Shown here one piece after another: positions 1 to 9,300 of a stretch of 11,771 nt of DNA. Made by a program: the position numbers and the translations under genes. Each line of letters starts with the position of its first letter. Position 1 is the first letter of the stretch. A model generated the notes under the pieces. The model made no database searches, was not told where the DNA came from, and worked only from the letters and a program-made list of their open reading frames with translations. The DNA comes from Pleurotus ostreatus/Saccharomyces cerevisiae fusant (lineage: Eukaryota > Opisthokonta), in assembly GCA_024196135.1 (NCBI GenBank), contig JAMQCK010001123.1, positions 1 through 11,771 on the forward strand, given 5' to 3'.

Positions 1-318
1 CTGCTACTGAATATAGTAGGGCCTGCCAAAGGACTCGCAGGATGTCATCGACGACGCGCAGACTCGTGATCAGGCGCCGAAGAGCTCTCTGCTATCCTTG
101 GTCGGTCGCTGCGGGTGGGTAACACCGCAGGCTAGTGATATCGAAGGTTAGGAAGCGTAGTCTCCCTGGTTTTCTGTGTCATAAAATACCCCCGACGCGC
201 CCGTTGTACAGTCACGACGTCGGTGCAGTATATACGGATCCGTCCATATGATCCAGACCAGTGTGGCTATATCGCCTATTTGTGTATGTTTTTCCGCGGT
301 TTTCAGCCGCAGGGCGTA
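1..318 (-). other. Non-coding trailer downstream of the second frame
   Basis: These 318 bases follow the TGA of the second frame. I see no gene. A 3' untranslated region and the polypurine tract or start of the 3' LTR are expected here. Two weak purine-rich candidates on the minus strand are AAAACCGCGGAAAAAC (about 290-305) and AGAAAACCAGGGAGA (about 161-175); neither is followed by a clear TG-type LTR start. Small perfect palindromes CGGATCCG (235-242) and CGACGTCG (215-222) are present. No repeat shared with 11380-11771 longer than about eight or nine bases was found by eye. Confidence 0.45.
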
Positions 319-3267
319 TCAGCGGGCGTCGCTGGCGCGGAGCTTGTTGCGGAAGAGATGGTAGCGCTGGTGGCTCTGTACAGACCGGACGCGGTCGCGG
401 TGGAGGATCTTCTGCCACTCGCCGTATGGCTTAGGCTCGGCGGTGCCGTTGTCGATGCCCTCTGCGATGGAGAGGCACATGTCCTCGTCCCAGTCGGTCC
501 ATTCGCCGTACCAGTCGCGCGCGCTATCGAAGACGACATCGTATGGAGGGAAATAGTAGCGCACTCCTTCCGGCCGCTCGCCGTCGCGCGGGAAGAGGAC
601 CTTGCCGATAATAAAGTCGTGCTCCTCGACTTCAGCGAAGTCGTGGTACACGGTGATTCCGGTCCCGTCCTGCGGCTGCGCCGTGCGGCCCTTGTGGCGG
701 ATGGTCGTCTCTCGGCATACGCCCTCGCCGATGCGATCCTTGACCCAGTGCCACATGAAGCGGCGTACGACGAAGTTGGCTGCCCCGCCGAGGAAGATGA
801 AGGAGCCCGCGTGAGGTTTGGCAGCGAGCATCTTCAAGCCAGCCTTATACCTTTCCGCTAGAACCTTGCGCCCATCGTGCGTCAGAACGAGCCCTTGAAT
901 GCGGTGTCCATGTTCCTCGGATTCTTCCACCTCTGGAGGGGCGACTTCCGGGAGCATAGACTCCGGCAGCGCGATCGTCAGCGGGCGTCCCACCGCCAGC
1001 GCGTGGTTGAGGAGATCTGCGTGGTCGCGATGGATTCGCTTATCTGCTCCCCAGCTCCAGAACCTCAACTCGTCTTGCTTCCACGTAGTGTGGACGTACG
1101 CATGCTGAATGACTACAGGCGACCAGCGGATGTCTTGGATCTGCCGCCGGATGGACGCGACGCTGGGGACTGGCGAAGTCTTGCCTCCGATAGCTGCGAG
1201 TTCGAGCTCGAGGCGCTGTAAGCCCTTGCGCCATTCGCGCGTGTCGAAGCGCGATACCGTCACGCTGCGTGCGGACGGGTCAGGAAGGCGAGTGACACCT
1301 TCGTCCCTGGGAACGGGGATAGGCGCCGCTGGAACTGAGCTTGAAGAACTGGTCGAAGGCCCCCGACGAGCTGGAGAAGCGCTGCGACGGCGAGCGCTAG
1401 CACCCACCGCTACTACAAATCCTCGACCGCGGCGGTCGCGACCTTGACGAGAACTCTCGGCCTGGGGTGCCGCTGAGGAAGCCGCCCCCCTAGGAGCGGC
1501 GGAGTGGCTTGGCCGCGGCGGCGTTGAGGTCGATGCCGTCGAGCCGTCTTCGGCCTCCCAGTCCATCTCGTCCGCCGCGTGGTCAGCAATTCGAGGGCCA
1601 ATGCGTTTAGTGAGCGGCGGCGGAGGCGGCGGGTTAGGCGAAGGCGCCGGTGAGGAGAGACGATTCTGGAGAGGGAGACGGGAGCGCGAGCTCGACGGCG
1701 CGGGGCTCTCTTCAAAACCGCTGGCTAGCTTCTCCTGCGCGCGGCTGGAGTGCGTGTTGAAGCGCGAGTGCAAGTCGCTCCCGCTCGGCTCGACCGCCTG
1801 TAGATTGGGGAGGCGAGCTCCGAGGCGAGCTTGCTCGCCGTCCATGAGCATCTCCATGGGCGTTGGAGCGCTAGCGATCTTCTTAAGCTCTCGGCAGTTG
1901 ACGTCCTCGCATCGGCGTAGCTCAGGCGGGAGGCCATAGAAGTCCAGACGGTCCTTAAGGCTGGCGTCGCGGTGGATCGTGTTGCCCGTCCAGCCTTGGA
2001 TCCACACGGGGAGCTGGTCAGCGCGATCACAGAACTCGGGGACGGATCCATTGCAGCGGAAGAGGACCCGCCGTGCTACCGACAAGTTCCCGAGCTTATG
2101 CGGGAACCAAAATTCGTGCGGTCGGACGAAGTATTCACGTTCGTCGAGCGCCTTTGCAGCTTCGTTGACAGGAGGAGGGCTCTGATTTTCCTGGAGGTAC
2201 TCGTCCGTAAAGCATATGTAGCCCCACTCGTCGTGATCCTTCATGACTTCGTCCCATAGCGGAGGCCGGCCGAGGTCGCGAGAGAGTCGGCGGTAGTTCT
2301 TGACGTACTCGGGGTTGAGCTGGATGAAGCGCTGGTCGCGCGCCGCTTCCTCCGTCCACATGTAATGGAAGGGTACCTCGTTCTTGTATAGCCATGGGAG
2401 GTCAACCGATGGCCAGTCGAGGACGGGATTGACTATATAGCCTCGCTTGCGGCGCTCCTTCAACCGAAGCTGCTTGACGAAGTCAGCGACCTCCGCGGGT
2501 ACGAGGACTTCCCATCCGGTGACGCAGTCCGTAAACCATCCCAGAAAGCCGAGGTTAGAAACGATCTCGTCGCCTAGGCTGCTGAGGTAGGCATGAGCAT
2601 CCCTTGCCGAGTCGAAGTCGATGCCCTCGAGGACGTGCTCGTCGTAGCTGGTAGGGTGACAGGTGACGGTTCCGCTGAGGACTCTACGCTCGAAAACAGA
2701 GGGCAGAGCGTGTACGAAGCTGGCGCACGCGGCCGCGATGCGTGGGGCGACGGCGTTAGCCTGGTCCTTCCATAGCGGGTGTACGACAAATCGCTCGCCA
2801 GCTTGGGCGACGGCGCTACGCGGGACCGCAGGGAGTAGCCAGGCGAGCATGTCCTCCCCATCGATCAGCGACGTCGGGATGTGGCTTCCCCATGGGAGGT
2901 CTGGGTTCGGCCAAGCGTGAAGAATGGAGGTGACGCTGGCGGAGGAAGGCGTGAAGCGCTTAGTCGGGTCGATCGAGTCGAGGTCTATGGCCTCCGGGGC
3001 GTAGGAAACCCAGTCGCGATCGTCGACGGTGGTCGTAACACGTGGACCGCGGCGCACATCGTAGAGAGGAATATATGCTTCGACAGGAATATCCATTCTG
3101 AAGGAGTCGATTTGAACGGAAGCCGTATCGCGTCGACCTGCACTCAAACGTTTGGACGGAATCCGTACCGCGCGTTCGAGAGTCAGAGATGGAGGGGGGT
3201 GAAGAGAGGAGTTCTCGCGAGCTCCCGTGTACGCGATAAATAAGCGAGGGAAGTTCGTGGTGTACAT
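319..3267 (-). CDS. Second retroelement-associated protein, unknown function (env position)
   Basis: An intact frame of 982 codons ends in TGA at 319-321 and starts 102 bases after the gag-pol stop. I recognise no catalytic family. The ATG at 3267 has weak context (cgcATGT); the in-frame ATG at 3096 (residue 58) has strong context (agaATGG) and begins a more protein-like sequence, so a 925-residue product is more likely. Visible parts: a folded N-terminal region (58-500) rich in Trp, Tyr and charged residues, with PNPDLPWGSHIP, VDLPWLYKNEVPFHYMWTEE and RLNPEYV-like segments; a disordered Ser/Pro/Arg-rich middle (about 500-668) with six prolines and RDRRGRG; a folded C-terminal region (669-975) with WSPVVIQHAYVH, FIFLGGAANFVVRRFMWHW and VRYYFPPYDVVFDSARDWYG. 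There is no signal peptide or clear membrane helix, so it is not a standard envelope protein. From memory, unverified, similar agaricomycete hypothetical proteins exist. It could be a captured host gene, an accessory Gag, or a neighbour. Confidence 0.85.
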   Translation of the reverse strand: MYTTNFPRLFIAYTGARENSSLHPPPSLTLERAVRIPSKRLSAGRRDTASVQIDSFRMDIPVEAYIPLYDVRRGPRVTTTVDDRDWVSYAPEAIDLDSIDPTKRFTPSSASVTSILHAWPNPDLPWGSHIPTSLIDGEDMLAWLLPAVPRSAVAQAGERFVVHPLWKDQANAVAPRIAAACASFVHALPSVFERRVLSGTVTCHPTSYDEHVLEGIDFDSARDAHAYLSSLGDEIVSNLGFLGWFTDCVTGWEVLVPAEVADFVKQLRLKERRKRGYIVNPVLDWPSVDLPWLYKNEVPFHYMWTEEAARDQRFIQLNPEYVKNYRRLSRDLGRPPLWDEVMKDHDEWGYICFTDEYLQENQSPPPVNEAAKALDEREYFVRPHEFWFPHKLGNLSVARRVLFRCNGSVPEFCDRADQLPVWIQGWTGNTIHRDASLKDRLDFYGLPPELRRCEDVNCRELKKIASAPTPMEMLMDGEQARLGARLPNLQAVEPSGSDLHSRFNTHSSRAQEKLASGFEESPAPSSSRSRLPLQNRLSSPAPSPNPPPPPPLTKRIGPRIADHAADEMDWEAEDGSTASTSTPPRPSHSAAPRGAASSAAPQAESSRQGRDRRGRGFVVAVGASARRRSASPARRGPSTSSSSSVPAAPIPVPRDEGVTRLPDPSARSVTVSRFDTREWRKGLQRLELELAAIGGKTSPVPSVASIRRQIQDIRWSPVVIQHAYVHTTWKQDELRFWSWGADKRIHRDHADLLNHALAVGRPLTIALPESMLPEVAPPEVEESEEHGHRIQGLVLTHDGRKVLAERYKAGLKMLAAKPHAGSFIFLGGAANFVVRRFMWHWVKDRIGEGVCRETTIRHKGRTAQPQDGTGITVYHDFAEVEEHDFIIGKVLFPRDGERPEGVRYYFPPYDVVFDSARDWYGEWTDWDEDMCLSIAEGIDNGTAEPKPYGEWQKILHRDRVRSVQSHQRYHLFRNKLRASDAR

Positions 3268-3369
3268 GCGGGAGGCAGGAGGCGTCTGGCGCTCGGCCCG
3301 CGATCCGCGATAATCAATACAATATGTACTCGGCTTCGTCCGATCTCGAACCGTTAGCGTGACCTGTCA
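3268..3369 (-). other. Spacer between gag-pol and the second frame
   Basis: The 102 bases between the TAG of gag-pol and the first ATG of the second frame contain no other ATG on the minus strand, so 3267 is the first start a ribosome would meet after gag-pol. The centre (about 3309-3333) is an AT-rich island (CATATTGTATTGATTAT on the minus strand) that could serve as a weak promoter element. A CTAAC branch-point-like word occurs at about 3353-3357. How the second protein is expressed (own promoter, spliced RNA or reinitiation) cannot be read from the sequence. Confidence 0.5.
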
Positions 3370-6300
3370 CTACAATCCGTGTCGCAGCTTGTACTCAGCC
3401 ACGCGCTCCGGCGCATTGCGCAGGTCCCGTTCGCTCTGCCAGGTGTCATGCTCCCATCCATAGCCGACCCACCTCACTTTGAGCTTGAGCTGAGTGCCTT
3501 TCCGTAGCCATTTGTGGTCGACGATCTTCTCGACATGGTATTCTTCCGACGGGATCTTACCCGTGCGCGTGGGAGGTAATCGAATTCTCTTATCTTCGAC
3601 GTCTGATTTACCCTGGTGGTAGGGCTTCAGGTGATCCAGATTGAAGACTGGGACTCCCGGGTACGTGTCATCCATCTTGAGTCGGTAGACGCAGGGGTTG
3701 ATCTTCTGCACTATCTCGAAGGGCCCGATCCAGCGTTGGGTGAGCTTGGCTTTCCCTTTTGATTCGACCCACTCCATTGAGTGGGGATTGACCAGCACCA
3801 GATCCCCTTGCTTGAAGACGGGTGGCCGCTTTCGACCCTTGTTGTAAGTCTTCGCCTGCTCGTCTTGCGCGGTGGCGATAGCATCGCGCGCAGCCTCCCT
3901 TCGAATGCGCAGGTCTTCGAAGAACTCCTTCGTCTCCACTAGCCGGGAGGCACCCCCGGTTCCCGCTGAGTTCTCGTTTGCTCTATCCAGCATCGATCTT
4001 GGCTGATAGCCCATCAGCAGCATGAACGGGGATTCGCCTGTGGAGCGGTGTACAGACGAATTGTAAACGAACTCCATCATGAAGAGGTAGTTCGCCCACG
4101 AGCTCGGGTCCGTCGCAGCGTACGCTCTCAGCATGGTCTCCAGGAATCGATTTACGACCTCCGTTTGGCCGTCCATCTGCGCGTGGTGGGCTGATGACAT
4201 GAGGAGCTTGGATTGCATCTCGCTTGCGACGTCCTTCCAGAAGTCGGAAGTCCAACGCGGGTCCTTGTCCGACACAATACTCGCCGGGAGACCGTGCTTG
4301 GCGACAATTTCTTGCACGAAGAGCCGAGCCGTCTTCTTGCGGTCGATGGTCGTCACTGTAGGTACAAAGTGTGCATGCTTGGTCAGGCGGTCGACGACCA
4401 CGAATATTGCGTTGAAGCCGGACGAAGTCGGTAAGTCCATAATGAAGTCCATCGAGATGGATTCATACGGCGCTTGAGGAATGGGATTTGGAATGAGGGT
4501 GCCATACTTCTTGAATGTCGCGTGCTTATTCTTCTGACAGGCGTCGCACGAGCCGCAGAACTCCTTCAAGGTCGCCTTCATACGCTTCCAGTAGAACTTT
4601 GGGTGCAGCCTCGCCCAGAGCTTAGCCATGCCAGTATGTCCCCCTTCCATTGGTTCTTCGTGCGCGCTGAGCATGATTTCGCCGATGAGCCTATCGGGAA
4701 CGCACAAGCGCGGCAGATAATCCGCATCCAGGAAGAAGAGCAAGCCGTCTTCCGACTTGTAGTAGCGGCGCCCTGGAGTCCATCCCGCCTCGACTGTGTC
4801 CGCCTCCAGGTAACGCCTCTTCCAGTACGCCTCCGCCAGGTAAGCCGTTTTGAACTTTGCCTTCATGTCGTTGCTGAGATATGACAACAGGGCCGGAGGT
4901 CGCGCGAAGGCTGGCGCGTACAAAGGGTTCAAGGGAGCTTCGAGTAAGTCTCGTTCGTCTTCCTCATCTGACTCGGCGAGCTGATTGTTTGCCTGTTCCT
5001 CCTCTTCCCGGGGCTGCTTATGGTTCGCGCGCTGCTGCTGGGTGTCTTGCGAATCCTGTGTCTGCGCGAGTTCCTCTGGCGTCCTTTGCGCATTGACCAG
5101 TTCCGCCCCCCGCTTCGCAAGACGGCTAGAGCGGCGTACCGCGAAGGCAACTGGTGCATCTAACGCGCAGTCCGCCCAGGAGAAGCCCACGAAGGCGCGG
5201 GGTGCGGCACTCCTGTCTGCTACTGCTTCTCGCAGCGCAGCCGTCGCCGAGTCAGTACGCAGGGCCTCTGATTCCGGCGCGCGCGGTGTCAAGCAGCTAG
5301 GTGGGTCTCTTGGAATTCTGCTCAACGGGTCGACATTCGAGTGCGTTCGCCCCGCGCGATGGATTATCTCCAGCCCCGGTTCATACGAAGAGAAGATTGT
5401 GCCCCACGAAGCGAGGCGTCGATTGCTCTTTTCGTAAGTTCTTGCCCACTGAAGTGCGCTATGGTCGGTGACGAGCAGGGTTTGTGCTCCCTCTAGATAA
5501 GGCTGAAACTTCACCAGCGCTTCCTTGGCCGCTAGCGCCTCCCGTTCGGTCGTGCTGTATCTGACTTCGGCGCCCCGGAACGTTCGCGACCAGTAGGCCA
5601 CGACGCGTTCTGCGTGCACTACGGTGTCGTCGAATGTTGCCCCCCAAGGACCCGGGACTGGTACGTCGTCCACTTTTGAGCTAATTCGAGAGACTAACAC
5701 CGGTACGGGCTTCCGCGCGTCGTAGGCCTCCTTGATCTTCTCGTACGCCCGAGTGCCCTTCAAGTCGCCCACCTTGATTGGCTGCACCTGTTGAAGCGCT
5801 GAGCCGAGCGCGTGTCCCGATGCGTCGGTGTAGAGTCGGTAAGGCTGTCCTTCTATCGGGTGCCCCAATACAGGAGCTCGCTGAAGCGCTGTCTTCGCTT
5901 GTAGGAACGCGTACTCTTCGTCTTCTCCCCATCGCCAAGGCGAGTTCTTCTTGAGCAGCGCATGTAGAGGGCCACAAACGTCGGCATAGTATGGAATAAA
6001 GGCGTTGAAGTACACGAGCATGCCCAAGAAAGTCTGCAGCTCCGACACACAAGTCGGCCGCTTCATCTCGAGGACCGCCCTGACCTTCTCATAGTGCGTG
6101 GACAAGCCCAAACGCGACACCTCGTGCCCGAGCAAGATAATGGAGTCGTAAAATAAGTGACACTTCTTCGGTGAGAGCGTGATATTGGCGTCCTCGATAG
6201 CGCCTAAAACCTTGTCTAGATGGTCAATGTGGTCCTCGAATGATTTTGAGTAGACCACTATGTCGTCGATATAGACGAGAGAAAACAGCCAGAGGTATGG

Positions 6301-9300
6301 AGCCAGCACCGACTGCATCACCCGCTGGAAAATTGAAGGCCCATTTCGCAGTCCGAATGGCATTCTCTTGAACTGAAAGAGCCCTCGGTGCGTGCGAAAG
6401 GCGGTTTTCTCCACGTCTCGCGGGTCGAGTCGCAGCTGAGTGAACCCCGACAGCGCGTCGAGCGAGGACAAGACTTGGGCTCCGGACAACGAGGCGAGAA
6501 TTTCCTGCTGTCGTGGGATCGGAAACTCATCTGGGATCGTCATGGCGTTCAAGCGACGGTAATCTACGCAGAATCGCGGTTTGCCGTTCCGATAAGCAAT
6601 GACTACGGGTGCACTCCATGGGCTTCGTGAGTCCTCTATGACTTCCTGTTCGAACCATTTGCTGATCTGCTCGTCCATGAACTCCTTTTTAGCTGGAGAG
6701 GTGCCATACATGGGGACGGCGATGGGTCTGGCGTCATCTTTGACTCGTATCTGCGCCATCGCAGGGTGGTTCCCGAGCTTCCCGTCCAGTGCGAAGGCGC
6801 CCTTGCGCTTCTCCAACATCGCCCAAGCCCGCTCTTGCAGGTGTTCTGGCAGCCTGCCAACATCCAGCACCTTTCGGAAATCCTTCGAGCTGACATCTTC
6901 GGCATCCGGTAGTTCCGCGGTCTTTGGCCCGCATGGTTCACGTGCCGGTTCGTCTTCCATGCCTTCTCTCTCTTGCTGAAAGGATTCGTTCCAGGCTGCG
7001 TACGACTCGGCATCGGGCATAGGGAAGGAGCGGCGCCCCGCCTTCCAAGCGTCGTAGTTGACCGACTCAGGCATATGGAAGCAGCGCGGAGGAGAGTTTC
7101 GCTCAAACGAGGGCCGCCGGGCCTTGTCTCGCTCGCGCCCGTCTCCGCCCCCCAGTCCTGGCTGCCCGGCTTGCTGTGCAATGCGACTCATCTCGCTGAG
7201 TAGCGCGGCGTGCTGACGATGCCTGAGAAGGTCTTCTTGGTCGCTAGGTTTGTCAAATGTATCCTTTGCTCGCGAGACCGTCGCTAAGACTTCGCCTTCC
7301 TGGATGTATCTCGGGGTCGAGGCGAGATTTGCTACCGGTAGTACAGGCCGGCTCGACGATAGCAAAGTGTTGGGTATTGCGAAGGGCCGCTGTTCGCCCG
7401 AGGTGAGCAGCTCCTTCTCGACAACCCACTCCTCTTCCTCGTCGAATGGACCGGAGACGGGGACATTGACTACCGTTTCAGGCCTGAGTAGCGTCTTACG
7501 AAGCGCCCGGACCGTGTTATCGCAGGAGGCTGCTCGTCGCTTCCGTTCGCGTCGCGCGACCTTGAGGTGCTGACGGTGAGCCTTCTTGAGCCATCCGTGT
7601 ACTGGCTTTTCTCCTATATATGCGCGCTCAACTTCGTCATAATCAGATGTACGCTGAGTGCCGGTTGCGGAGATAGGCAAGGGCAGCTGTCCGAAGGTGA
7701 GGGTGGTGCCGTCCTCGACGCTCCTGTTGACCGACAGCTCGTACTTCTGTTGAAAGTCCTCTCCCAGCAGGACCGGAACCGTCATCCCGTCCACGACATA
7801 CAACTCTGCCTCCGCCTCGAGCAAAGTGCCATCGTTTGTTCTCATGAGCACAGGCATGTGCACGTAACCCCTAATCTTGACTGACTTATCCGTTAACTGC
7901 CAGAGACGCATCTTGGCTCCTTGCTTCAGTGGCGGTGGATTTTTCATCGCGTCGTAGGTCGCGCCAGATAGCAGGGACAGACTAGCGCAAGAATCGATGC
8001 GCAGCAGGAGACGAACTTCCCCTTCGGAGCCCAAGAAGCCGAGGACGCAGAGGACGGCCGTGCCCTTGCCGTCGAGGGATCGGACACGTTTCCTAGCGAT
8101 CAGTCTGACCTTAGGCGGTTCGTACGGCTTCGGCGCGGGAATCTCAGCCTGCGCATCGGGCAGCTTGTCCGGAGGTTCTGGTTCAGGCTCCATCATGAAG
8201 GCTTCGTTGGTCCTTGCGCTCTTCCTTTCCTCTCGAGCGCCCAATCTTGCGTGCGGTTCCTCGGCTACGTCGTCGACATGCTCAAGTATGTGTGGGTAAT
8301 CGGCAGGCAACATTTCGCCTCTGTACCAATACTCCTCTCCTATTTCCTCCACAGTAACAGCGAAGCTTTGGTGGTGTACTGAGAACGAGGGTCGTGGGTC
8401 CTCGCTCTTGACCTGGGCCTTACGCTCTTCACTCTCGTCTTGAGCCGAGAGCAGAGGAGCCGCCCCCTCAAAACCCTGCATCATTGCGGAATACGCTGCA
8501 TTGTACGCTCGGTCTCCCTCTGGGTCAGAGTCCACCAGGTAGCCTTCCTTCTGCTGCTTGAGGAGGAATTGCTGCCAGTGCGGGCAGTCCCGGTTCCAGT
8601 GCTTGCGGCTGCCGCACGCGCGACAAGGCGAGGGAGGAGGCTTACGACTCACAACAGAGTCGCGCGGGGGGAAGGCGTAGCTCCTCGGAGGGTTGCTCTT
8701 CTCCTTGGAGGCGGCCACGCTATAAGCCACAGCAAAGAGCTCGTCCGCCGTGTCCGAGTTTGCGGGCTCTATATCAACTGGCGCTTGCTCGCCCTCCTCC
8801 GCCGCGCCGTCTTCGAGGTTGTCCGCTTCCACATCATACGCGACTGGGGCTCGAGAGGCAGGCATGCGTCGACGTTGATCTGGGGTAAGCCTACCCCATT
8901 CCCTCAGAATGGACGTGACCTGCGAGCGAATGTCTTGATTCACAGATGCGGTCGACATGGAGAGTGATCTTTCGTGCTGGATAACGCGGGCCTTGAGCTC
9001 GTCGGTCGTGAGAATGGTTGATGGTATGAGTTTGGTGTCCCAGTCCGCGGGAGCGACGCTGAGGACGAGCTTGACCTCCTCCAAGGAATTTTCGACGGCG
9101 AACCCCAAGGAGCGAGCATCGAGAATGCGACGGTTGATGAAGGAGGAGGGAGTCTCATGTCGATGCTTAGGCTCGCGGAAGGACTGAAGTTGGAAGTCCA
9201 CCGCCATGTCCTTCATCCATTGCGGTCCCAGGTATTCTTGTTTAATCACGTCGATGAATGCATACGCGTCTGACTTCATATACCTCTTGGTATTTTCTGA

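Noticed and set aside
1..318. Shared words with the right flank (for example CTACGCTT on the minus strand) as LTR remnants
   Set aside because: Only isolated matches of eight or nine bases, in different order and without flanking similarity; expected by chance.
223..861. Plus-strand open frame of 212 codons
   Set aside because: It lies antisense to the 3' end of the second frame, has no recognisable domain and a composition typical of the complement of a GC-rich gene. The minus-strand frame is far longer and continuous, so this is a shadow.
319..3267. Second frame as a retroviral envelope protein
   Set aside because: Its position fits, but there is no signal peptide, no clear transmembrane helix, no furin-type cleavage context and no fusion-peptide-like segment.
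4133..4884. Plus-strand frames antisense to integrase
   Set aside because: The minus strand here encodes intact HHCC and DD35E motifs; the plus-strand frames have no motif and are by-products of codon bias.
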